Source: G965216255 sp965216255
Lineage (GTDB): Bacteria > Bacteroidota > Rhodothermia > Rhodothermales > Bin80
Length of the DNA stretch: 64,000 nt
Assembly (NCBI GenBank): GCA_965216255.1
Contig: OZ244148.1
Coordinates: 2,728,001 to 2,792,000, forward strand
Direction of reading: 5' to 3'
Positions 9,573 to 17,056 of the stretch are shown in pieces. Positions within the stretch are counted from its first letter, which is position 1. Every line of letters begins with the position of its first letter. A model generated the notes under the pieces. It was not told the DNA's origin. It searched no databases and saw only the letters and a list, made by a program, of their open reading frames with translations. A program made the position numbers and the translations under genes.

Positions 9573-10433
9573 ATGCGTCTACCCATGGTTGCCTTACTGG
9601 CCCTGGTTTCGTGCAGCACCCCTTCCCTCGAGGAAGAACTGAATGCGCTCATTGCTTCGCACGGCGAGGCGACCGTGGCCATTTCCGTGCGGGATGCGGG
9701 CTTCACCCTGGACATTAATTCGAATCGGGTATTCCATGCGGCTAGTACCATGAAGGTGCCTGTCATGATTGAGTTGTTTCGTCGCCAGAATCAGGGGAAG
9801 CTGTCCATGGACAGCACTCTCGTTGTAGAAAATTCGTTCAAATCCATTGTGGACGGCACCTTCTACAGCATTGAAGACGACTCGGACGACACCATATACC
9901 AGCGACTCGGTGAACGCATGACTATGCGGCAGCTTCTGCATCAGATGATGACGGTGTCCTCGAACCTGGCTACTAATCTGCTGATCGATACGTTGTCGGC
10001 AGATTCCGTCCGGAAGACCGCAGCCAGGCTCGGTGCACCCACCATGAATGTACTGAGGGGAGTCGAAGACTTGAAAGCGTTTGACCGTAAGCTAAACAAC
10101 ACGACAACCTCGCGTGACCTAGCCGAACTGCTGTACCGGCTGATGAAGGGAGACGCCGTTTCACCGGAGGCTGACAGTGCCATGATCGAGGTCATGGCAA
10201 AAAGCGTGTTTGACAGCATGATTCCCGCCGGACTGCCGGAAGGCACGCGTGTGGTGAATAAAACAGGCTGGATAACGGCCATCCACCACGATGCGGCCAT
10301 CGTTTATCCGGCCGGCCAAACGCCGTATGTAATGGTAGTTCTCACAGAGGGCCTGGAAGACCAAGGACGGTCTGCAGCACTGGGCGCCGATATCGCCCGC
10401 ACCGTCCACGCGGCACTACGAGATGGCACGTAG
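9573..10433 (+). CDS. Class A beta-lactamase-like serine hydrolase, predicted lipoprotein
   Basis: A serine beta-lactamase/DD-peptidase fold protein of 286 aa. The N-terminus MRLPMVALLALVSCST looks like a lipoprotein signal with cleavage before Cys14. The catalytic motifs are all visible: STMK (nucleophile Ser and Lys), SSN in the place of SDN, an omega-loop region RGVEDLKAFDRKLNN with the Glu, and KTG in NKTGW. Substrate cannot be read from this; members of this Bacteroidota-type group include true class A enzymes and uncharacterised hydrolases. It follows hisG by 6 bp, so it is probably cotranscribed with the his pair, an unusual neighbour. Confidence 0.85.
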   Translation: MRLPMVALLALVSCSTPSLEEELNALIASHGEATVAISVRDAGFTLDINSNRVFHAASTMKVPVMIELFRRQNQGKLSMDSTLVVENSFKSIVDGTFYSIEDDSDDTIYQRLGERMTMRQLLHQMMTVSSNLATNLLIDTLSADSVRKTAARLGAPTMNVLRGVEDLKAFDRKLNNTTTSRDLAELLYRLMKGDAVSPEADSAMIEVMAKSVFDSMIPAGLPEGTRVVNKTGWITAIHHDAAIVYPAGQTPYVMVVLTEGLEDQGRSAALGADIARTVHAALRDGT

Positions 10434-10436
10434 GCC

Positions 10437-10640
10437 TCAGGACTCTTCTGCTGCAATCGCCTCCAGGGCCTCAACTCGGCTTCGCAGTTTCTCCTGCTCT
10501 AGGGCCAGTTCCTCCACCCTGCGCTCCAGGCACCGATCCTCTCCAACAGACCGTATACGCAGATCAAGCTGGCGCCACGCGAGAAATAGCGCGACCAATG
10601 AAAGAACGGTTATTGCGCCAATCAATAGTAGCATCGGCAT
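10437..10640 (-). CDS. Small single-pass membrane protein with coiled coil
   Basis: A 67-residue protein with one N-terminal transmembrane helix (MPMLLLIGAITVLSLVALFL) followed by a charged helix with heptad-like spacing (RRVEELALEQEKLRSRVEAL). This is the layout of many small envelope or septum-associated proteins, but I cannot name a family. It converges on the beta-lactamase-like gene with only 3 bp between stops and is divergent from rnc. Confidence 0.6.
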   Translation of the reverse strand: MPMLLLIGAITVLSLVALFLAWRQLDLRIRSVGEDRCLERRVEELALEQEKLRSRVEALEAIAAEES

Positions 10641-10653
10641 CGCGGATCACGCT

Positions 10654-10682
10654 TTGACTAGCTCAAGGATAAAGGATCTAAT
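10654..10682 (+). promoter_or_regulatory. Predicted sigma70-type promoter of rnc
   Basis: TTGACT (10654-10659) and TCTAAT (10677-10682) are separated by 17 bp, each matching the consensus at five of six positions. A start of transcription near 10690 would leave a short leader that contains a strong Shine-Dalgarno (ggaaggag) just ahead of the rnc ATG at 10707. Confidence 0.5.
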
Positions 10683-10706
10683 ATAGCACTGGAAGGAGCA
10701 TATTAA

Positions 10707-11438
10707 ATGGTGTTAGGGCCGTTTTTTCGGTACCTTTTGCAGCGATTTCGGCGCGGCCCGCGCCACAGAATCGAACGTATTCTGTTCGACAGAATCCGAA
10801 ACGTCCAACTTTATGAACAGGCCCTCCGGCACCGTTCTCATCTCCGTGGAGAAAGCCTTATCGCCTCTAACGAGCGGCTTGAGTTCCTCGGCGATGCCGT
10901 ACTCAATTTGGTAGTGGCGCGCTATCTATACCAGCGCTTTCCCGGAGAAAGGGAAGGATTCCTGACCGCATTGCGGGCCAAGCTCGTAAACGGCAGGGCA
11001 TTGGCCGAGATCGCCGAACGCATGAATCTGGGAAGTCTTATTTCTATGAGTGACGATATGCTCCACGCCGGAGGCCGTCACAATCCCAGCATACTGGCCA
11101 ACAGCCTCGAAGCCATTATCGGCGCCCTGTATCTTGACTTGGGCGTATTGGCTACGCGGCGCTTCGTATACCGTACCATGCTCGAAAACACAGACCTTGA
11201 GGTTCTGGCCGCGAAAGCCGAAAACCACAAGAGCCTGCTCCTAGAGTACGTGCAGGCCAGGGGATGGCCACAGCCTACGTACCACGTCGTGCGAGAACGG
11301 GGACCAAGCCACAGCCCGACCTTCACCGTGGAAGTGCAGGTGGACGGCACCCCACTCGGGCGCGGGCAGGGCACCAGCAAGAAAAGTGCTGAAATGCTGG
11401 CGGCGTCCGTAGCCCTCCAAGAACTGGGCGGGCAGTAG
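10707..11438 (+). CDS. rnc: Ribonuclease III
   Basis: An endonuclease that cleaves double-stranded RNA, including rRNA precursors. The RNase III signature NERLEFLGDAVL is present, with the second acidic cluster in ANSLEAIIGALYLDLG. A C-terminal double-stranded RNA-binding domain runs from about residue 175 (HKSLLLEYVQARGWPQPTYH) to the end (GTSKKSAEMLAASVALQEL). At 243 residues it has normal length. A strong Shine-Dalgarno precedes the ATG. A short basic N-terminal extension of about 20 residues precedes the catalytic domain. gcvP follows 41 bp later on the same strand. Confidence 0.96.
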   Translation: MVLGPFFRYLLQRFRRGPRHRIERILFDRIRNVQLYEQALRHRSHLRGESLIASNERLEFLGDAVLNLVVARYLYQRFPGEREGFLTALRAKLVNGRALAEIAERMNLGSLISMSDDMLHAGGRHNPSILANSLEAIIGALYLDLGVLATRRFVYRTMLENTDLEVLAAKAENHKSLLLEYVQARGWPQPTYHVVRERGPSHSPTFTVEVQVDGTPLGRGQGTSKKSAEMLAASVALQELGGQ

Positions 11439-11479
11439 TACGGCACTTTCCTGATGCAGCGAATTCTGGGCAGAATAGA

Positions 11480-14350
11480 ATGGCTATTGACCTTGGCTTG
11501 ACGGACCGCTTCGAGAGTCGGCATATCGGACCATCGAAAACGGAAGTCCTCGCGATGCTGCAATCTCTTGGCGCGGCCTCACTGGATGAATTGGTACGCC
11601 AGACCATCCCGGAATCTATCCGGATGAACGGCGAGATAAACCTTCCGGACCCGCTGGACGAGCCTGGGCTCCTTGAACGCCTCCGATCGGTGGCGAACGG
11701 CAACAGGATCTACCGTTCCTTCATTGGCATGGGATATCACGACACCGTGACACCCCGTGCCATTGAACGTGCCATCCTCGAAAATCCATCCTGGTATACG
11801 CAGTACACGCCATATCAGTCGGAAATTTCGCAGGGCCGGCTGGAGGCACTGCTGAATTTTCAGACCATGATAATCGACCTAACTGGGATGGAAATCGCCA
11901 ACGCGTCTCTTCTGGATGAAAGTACGGCGGCAGCGGAGGCCATGATGATGTTTTTTCGGACAACCCCCCGGAAAGACAAGACGGAGTTCTTCGTATCCGA
12001 AACCTGTCATCCCCAGACCGTTGCAGTCGTACAGGCCAGGGCCGAGCCTCTGGGCATTCAGGTGCGCGTGGGAGATTACAGCACGTTTCATTTTGCCGAG
12101 AATGTCTTCGGCGCACTCGTGCAGTATCCAGCATCGGACGGCGCCGTCTATGACTATGCGGAGTTCTGCCGCCAGGCGCACGATGCGTATGCCTATGTTG
12201 CCGTTGCCGCGGACGTGTTGAGCCTTGCCGTTCTAGAAGCACCCGCCGTATTTGACGCAGACGCAGTCATAGGGAGCACCCAGCGCCTTGGCGTACCTCT
12301 TGGCTATGGCGGGCCGCATGCGGCATACTTCGCTACAAGATCTCGCTTCAAGCGCAATGTGCCTGGCCGTATCATAGGCGTGTCAGTCGACGAAGATGGA
12401 AGCCCGGCCCTCCGGATGGCACTCCAGATGCGCGAGCAGCACATCAAACGCGCCCGCGCCACGAGTAATATCTGTACTGCCCAGGTGCTTCTGGCCATCA
12501 TTGCCGGTGCCTACGCCATATACCATGGCCCAGAGGGGCTGCGCAAGATCGCCGAACGCGTGCACGGTCTTGCACGCCTCCTGGGACAGGGCCTCCGGAG
12601 GCTGGGCTTCGAAATTCGCCACAAGCACTATTTCGATACCCTCAGTGTAGCTGGCTTGCCACAAAATATCAGGGGCATAGCCCTGCGCAAGGGCGTTAAC
12701 CTTAGGTATTACGAGCACGCCGTAGGCATCGCGCTGGACGAGACGACGACCCGGCAAGACATTGATGTGCTTTTTGCCGTCTTCGCCGAAGCTACGGGGC
12801 GGAGCCTGGATTTTGATGCCGAGGGCCTGGCCCGAGATATGAACCCCGGCTACCACGGACCCTTGCGGCGCACAACGCCCTACCTGGAGCACCCGGTCTT
12901 CAATTGTTACCGCAGTGAAACGGAGCTGATGCGCTATCTGCACCGTCTCGCCTCGCGGGATCTCTCCCTTACCACGAGTATGATCCCGCTCGGCTCCTGC
13001 ACCATGAAGCTCAACGCAGCAGTACAGCTGACGCCGCTCACGTGGGCAAGATTCAACAAGATCCATCCGTTCGCACCGGTCGAGCAGGCCGAGGGTTACC
13101 GGCAGATCTTTGAAGACCTTGAAGCATGGCTTGCCGAAATAACGGGATTCGACGCCGTGTCCCTCCAGCCCAACGCGGGCGCATCGGGTGAGTATGCCGG
13201 CCTTCTGGTTATTGGCGCCTACCACAAGAGCCGTGGCGAGATGCAGCGCACTGTCTGCCTCGTGCCAGACTCGGCCCACGGGACGAACCCGGCCAGTGCC
13301 GTTATGGCCGGCATGCAGGTCGTCGTAGTGAGAACCGACGCGGGAGGTAACATCGACCTGGATCATCTGCGTGCGCAGGCTGAGACACATGCCGACAGGC
13401 TTGCGGCACTTATGCTGACCTACCCCTCCACCTTTGGCGTTTTTGAAGCCCACATCGGCGAAATCTGTGACATCGTGCACGACCTTGGCGGGCAAGTCTA
13501 CATGGATGGTGCCAACATGAATGCTCAGGTCGGCCTATGCCGCCCCGGCATTTATGGCGCAGACGTGTGTCATCTTAATCTGCACAAGACGTTCGCCATT
13601 CCCCACGGCGGCGGCGGCCCTGGCATGGGCCCCATCTGCGTGGCGCCTCACCTCAGACCGTTCCTACCAAGCCACCCCGTGGTGCAGACCGGTGGGGATA
13701 GCGCTATTGGGCCGGTTGCCGCGGCTCCCTTTGGTAGTGCCAGCGTCCTGCTTGTATCGTGGGCCTATATCGCGCTGCTCGGAGCCACGGGCCTGAAACG
13801 AGCATCCCAGGTCGCTATACTAAACGCCAATTACATAGCGAACCGACTTGCGGGGTACTATTCGGTACTGTATCGAGGTAACCGTGGGCATGTCGCCCAC
13901 GAATTTATTCTGGACTTGCGCCCTTTCAGGCAGGACGCGGGTATAGACGAAACAGATGTCGCAAAACGGCTCATGGACTACGGCTACCACGCTCCTACCA
14001 TGTCATGGCCCGTGGTGGGTGCAATGATGATCGAGCCGACGGAAAGCGAATCCAAGGCCGAGCTCGACCGATTCTGCGAAGCCATGATTTCCATCCGGGC
14101 CGAAATCCAGGAAATAGCCGATGGCGTGGCCGACCCCGCACTCAACGTGCTAAAGCAGGCACCGCATACGGCCAAGCTCGTGTGCAGCGACGACTACGCC
14201 TTGCCATATCCCCGCGAGAAAGGCGCCTTCCCCGCTCCCTGGACGCGGGAGCACAAGTTCTGGCCCAGCGTGCGGCGCATCAACAACGCCTATGGCGACC
14301 GGAAGCTGATCTGCTCTTGCCCGCCGGTTGAAACCTATCAGGAGAATTAG
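11480..14350 (+). CDS. gcvP: Glycine dehydrogenase (decarboxylating), P protein
   Basis: The PLP-dependent P protein of the glycine cleavage system decarboxylates glycine and passes the aminomethyl group to the lipoyl H protein. At 956 residues it is the single-chain form with fused N- and C-terminal halves. The N-terminus has RHIGPS; the middle has STAAAEAMMMFFR; the Schiff-base lysine is Lys703 in NLHKTFAIPHGGGGPG. The C-terminal half carries NAGASGEYAGL. gcvT, gcvH and lpd are not in the window. creD follows 18 bp downstream, but this is probably coincidental grouping. Confidence 0.97.
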   Translation: MAIDLGLTDRFESRHIGPSKTEVLAMLQSLGAASLDELVRQTIPESIRMNGEINLPDPLDEPGLLERLRSVANGNRIYRSFIGMGYHDTVTPRAIERAILENPSWYTQYTPYQSEISQGRLEALLNFQTMIIDLTGMEIANASLLDESTAAAEAMMMFFRTTPRKDKTEFFVSETCHPQTVAVVQARAEPLGIQVRVGDYSTFHFAENVFGALVQYPASDGAVYDYAEFCRQAHDAYAYVAVAADVLSLAVLEAPAVFDADAVIGSTQRLGVPLGYGGPHAAYFATRSRFKRNVPGRIIGVSVDEDGSPALRMALQMREQHIKRARATSNICTAQVLLAIIAGAYAIYHGPEGLRKIAERVHGLARLLGQGLRRLGFEIRHKHYFDTLSVAGLPQNIRGIALRKGVNLRYYEHAVGIALDETTTRQDIDVLFAVFAEATGRSLDFDAEGLARDMNPGYHGPLRRTTPYLEHPVFNCYRSETELMRYLHRLASRDLSLTTSMIPLGSCTMKLNAAVQLTPLTWARFNKIHPFAPVEQAEGYRQIFEDLEAWLAEITGFDAVSLQPNAGASGEYAGLLVIGAYHKSRGEMQRTVCLVPDSAHGTNPASAVMAGMQVVVVRTDAGGNIDLDHLRAQAETHADRLAALMLTYPSTFGVFEAHIGEICDIVHDLGGQVYMDGANMNAQVGLCRPGIYGADVCHLNLHKTFAIPHGGGGPGMGPICVAPHLRPFLPSHPVVQTGGDSAIGPVAAAPFGSASVLLVSWAYIALLGATGLKRASQVAILNANYIANRLAGYYSVLYRGNRGHVAHEFILDLRPFRQDAGIDETDVAKRLMDYGYHAPTMSWPVVGAMMIEPTESESKAELDRFCEAMISIRAEIQEIADGVADPALNVLKQAPHTAKLVCSDDYALPYPREKGAFPAPWTREHKFWPSVRRINNAYGDRKLICSCPPVETYQEN

Positions 14351-14368
14351 CCGTTTCCGCGCATACGC

Positions 14369-15646
14369 ATGAATCAGCCCGCCTTCTTCGAACGGCTTAA
14401 TCTCTGGATCCGTGATTCCGTTACGGTCAAGCTGGTATCCACGGGATTCATAGCCCTTATCCTGCTTATTCCTGCTGCCATGATCACGGACCTCATCCGT
14501 GAACGAAGCAGTACTCACGAGGACGCGGCAAAGGAGATTAGTGCAAGTTGGGGAAAGGCACAGGTTATCACCGGCCCCGTCATCATCGTTCCCTATCGTG
14601 CGGCGCAGCGCGCGGGCTATGCGTACTTCCTGCCCGACACCTTGCGTGTCAGCGGCGCTGTCACCCCCGAGGTGCGTTACCGCGGCATTTACGAAACGGT
14701 GGTTTACTCGGCCGACCTGGAATTTAGCGGCCAATTCACCCCGCCTGACTTTTCGGCTTGGAGTGTTGATCCGGAGGCTATCCTGTGGAACGAGGCTGTT
14801 GTTGCAGTCGGCATCGCCGATATGCACGGAATCCAGGAGCGGATCACACTACAATGGAATAGTGAGGCGTTCGACTTCGACCCGGGCGTGCAAGGTGATC
14901 CTGCGCTGGCTACCGGCGTGAGCACACGGGTCCCCGTGCAGGACGCTGGCCAATTCCGGTTCAACCTACAGCTAAACGGCAGCGACACTCTCCAATTCGT
15001 CCCGGTGGGAGAGGAAACCCATGTAGCCCTGCGCTCACCGTGGTCCACGCCCAGTTTCAGTGGAGCCTTCCTACCCGACAACCGGGCACTATCCAGTGAC
15101 GGCTTTACCGCAGAATGGCTGGTCCTGCATCTCAACCGGCCGTACCCACAGGCTTGGCGCGGCACAACGACCGGCCTGGCAGAATCCGCCTTTGGAGTCC
15201 GGCTGCTACTCCCCGTAGACCACTATCGGAAATCGCTGCGGGCCGCCACGTATGCCGTTTTGGTGATTGCCCTCACGTTCCTGACCTTTTTCCTGTCAGA
15301 GGTCCTCCTTCGCAAGCGCGCCCATCCATTCCAGTATGTTCTCGTCGGCCTCGCTCTGTGCCTCTTTTACAGCCTGCTTTTGGCACTCTCCGAACACATT
15401 CCATTCAACGGCGCCTACGCAATCGCCACCTGTGCCACGGTGGTTGCCGTGACGGGTTACCTGCGCAGCGTTTTCGGCAACCACAGCTATCTCGTCGGAG
15501 CAATCCTGGTTGTTGTATATGGCTTCATGTTCCTGCTCCTGCAACTGGAGCAGTTGGCCCTGCTGATCGGGACCATGGGCCTCTTCGTTGCGCTGGCTAT
15601 CACCATGTATTTCTCTCGCGGGATCCAGTGGTTCGGCCCAGACTAG
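14369..15646 (+). CDS. creD: CreD-family inner membrane protein
   Basis: A CreD-type envelope protein of 425 aa. It has an N-terminal transmembrane helix (VKLVSTGFIALILLIPAAMI), a large periplasmic beta-rich domain (about residues 45-285) and several C-terminal membrane helices starting near YAVLVIALTFLTFFLSEVLL. The motif GKAQVITGPVIIVPYR in the N-terminal part is characteristic. In enterobacteria CreD is controlled by the CreBC two-component system; no creBC is adjacent here. It converges with the glycosyltransferase gene, overlapping by 4 bp. Confidence 0.9.
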   Translation: MNQPAFFERLNLWIRDSVTVKLVSTGFIALILLIPAAMITDLIRERSSTHEDAAKEISASWGKAQVITGPVIIVPYRAAQRAGYAYFLPDTLRVSGAVTPEVRYRGIYETVVYSADLEFSGQFTPPDFSAWSVDPEAILWNEAVVAVGIADMHGIQERITLQWNSEAFDFDPGVQGDPALATGVSTRVPVQDAGQFRFNLQLNGSDTLQFVPVGEETHVALRSPWSTPSFSGAFLPDNRALSSDGFTAEWLVLHLNRPYPQAWRGTTTGLAESAFGVRLLLPVDHYRKSLRAATYAVLVIALTFLTFFLSEVLLRKRAHPFQYVLVGLALCLFYSLLLALSEHIPFNGAYAIATCATVVAVTGYLRSVFGNHSYLVGAILVVVYGFMFLLLQLEQLALLIGTMGLFVALAITMYFSRGIQWFGPD

Positions 15647-16830
15647 CAAAGCTGCCGGTACAGATCCAGCGTGCGCTCGGCGATGGCTTGCCAGCTAAAG
15701 TGCTCCTTGACGCGCCTGCGGCCACGCCGAGCAAAGGCCGCGCGGCGGCCCGGGTCCTCCATCAGCGTGTTGATGGCTCTGGCCAGGTCCCGCGCGAAGC
15801 GCAAGTCGCTCTTGGCTAGCGGTACCAGCAGGCCCGTCTCGCCGTCCAGCACAACGGTCGGAATGCCACCAACAGCAGTGGCTACTACCGCGGTCTCACA
15901 GGCCATGGCTTCCAGGTTAATGATGCCGAACGGCTCGTAAACGGACGGACACACGAAGAGGGCCGCCTGGGAGTAGACTACAATGAGATGCTCGCGAGGC
16001 ACCATTTCTCGGATCCAAACGATCTGGAGTGCGCAAGCCTGCCGGGCCGCCTCCACCTTCCCTGTCATCTCCCGCCCTAACTCCGCCGTGTCGGGAGCGC
16101 CTGCCGCCAGAACCACCTGGATGCCGGGCCTCAAATGGTGCAGCGCATTTACCAAGTGCATAATGCCCTTCTGCCGGGTAATGCGTCCCACGAATAGCAC
16201 ATACGGAACTGCCGGATCCACACCGTACCTGTGTAGCACAGCCTCGTCAAACGTGGGACGGAATTCGGCGGGATCGATGCCGTTTGGAATAACATGCACG
16301 CGCTCACCGGCCACGCGGTAGAGCTGCAGCACGTCTTCGCGCATCTGAGGTGAGACGGCCACGATGCCGTCGGCGTTTTCATACGCGGTCCTTTCTATCC
16401 AGCTGCTCGCATGATAGGCCGTTCCGAGCTGCTCAACCTTCCACGGCCTGTGCGGCTCCAGGGAATGGGTGGTAAGCACGAGCCTCGCACCTGTCATCTG
16501 CTTTAGTAGGCACCCCGCCCAGTGGGAATACCATGTATGGCAGTGAACAATGTCGGTCTGCGCAATCGAGGCAGCCATTTCGAGGTTGCGCCCCATGGTA
16601 TCGAAGAACCTTCCATGCCGCGCGTCCTGCGGGGAAACCGCACTTGGCGCCATGACACCGCGCACAGTCAAGTTGGCTTCCCTCTGATCCTGATTGCCAA
16701 AGCACATGACCTTTACATCGTGTTGGCCGCCCTCCAGCCGGCACAGTTCGCGCGTCAGGTACTCAACATGCACGCCGGCGCCACCATAAACGTGGGGAGG
16801 GTATTCATTGGTAAGCAGAACGATACGCAT
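15643..16830 (-). CDS. GT4 glycosyltransferase, actinobacterial-type glycogen synthase/maltosyltransferase-like
   Basis: A retaining GT-B glycosyltransferase of 395 aa. The N-terminus MRIVLLTNEYPPHVYGGAGV is typical of the glycogen synthase type first defined in Corynebacterium (GT4), some members of which make alpha-maltose-1-phosphate from ADP-glucose. The donor-binding motif YVLFVGRITRQKG and the E-x7-E element in VYEPFGIINLEAMACET are present. I chose the start at 16830 because an upstream in-frame ATG at 16854 adds residues not typical of the family. No other glycogen or trehalose genes are nearby, so the exact acceptor is open. Confidence 0.85.
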   Translation of the reverse strand: MRIVLLTNEYPPHVYGGAGVHVEYLTRELCRLEGGQHDVKVMCFGNQDQREANLTVRGVMAPSAVSPQDARHGRFFDTMGRNLEMAASIAQTDIVHCHTWYSHWAGCLLKQMTGARLVLTTHSLEPHRPWKVEQLGTAYHASSWIERTAYENADGIVAVSPQMREDVLQLYRVAGERVHVIPNGIDPAEFRPTFDEAVLHRYGVDPAVPYVLFVGRITRQKGIMHLVNALHHLRPGIQVVLAAGAPDTAELGREMTGKVEAARQACALQIVWIREMVPREHLIVVYSQAALFVCPSVYEPFGIINLEAMACETAVVATAVGGIPTVVLDGETGLLVPLAKSDLRFARDLARAINTLMEDPGRRAAFARRGRRRVKEHFSWQAIAERTLDLYRQLC

Positions 16831-16906
16831 GGCCGCTTCGGACTTGGTAAGCACGGGAATGTAACAAACAAGTGCCTACGTTCGATAATCGATACCGCAT
16901 TCGCAA

Positions 16907-17056
16907 ATGCCAAGACTAGAAGACCAGCTACTGGCCGATCCCCATCGGCGCTTCGGCACATTCGGCGGCGTGTTTACGCCTACGCTGCTTACGATACTGG
17001 GGGTCATCATGTACCTCCGGCAGGGGTGGGTCATAGGCAACGCGGGCATCCTAGGC
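16907..17056 (+). pseudogene. SLC12-like transporter, N-terminal fragment cut by an IS
   Basis: The first 50 codons of an amino acid/cation-chloride-cotransporter-like APC permease: MPRLEDQLLADPHRRFGTFG leading into the first membrane helix (GVFTPTLLTILGVIMYLRQG). The frame then runs into the inverted repeat of the IS at 17057. The rest of the gene resumes at 19671 with GLLMILLAYGITICTRLS after the second copy of the 8 bp target duplication, so the gene was continuous before the insertion. Confidence 0.88.
17049..17056. repeat. Left target-site duplication of the IS4-type element
   Basis: The octamer tcctaggc directly precedes the left inverted repeat and is repeated at 19663-19670 directly after the right inverted repeat. 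Confidence 0.92.

Noticed and set aside
12383..13495. 370-codon minus-strand ORF
   Set aside because: It is a shadow of gcvP on the other strand with no domain pattern.
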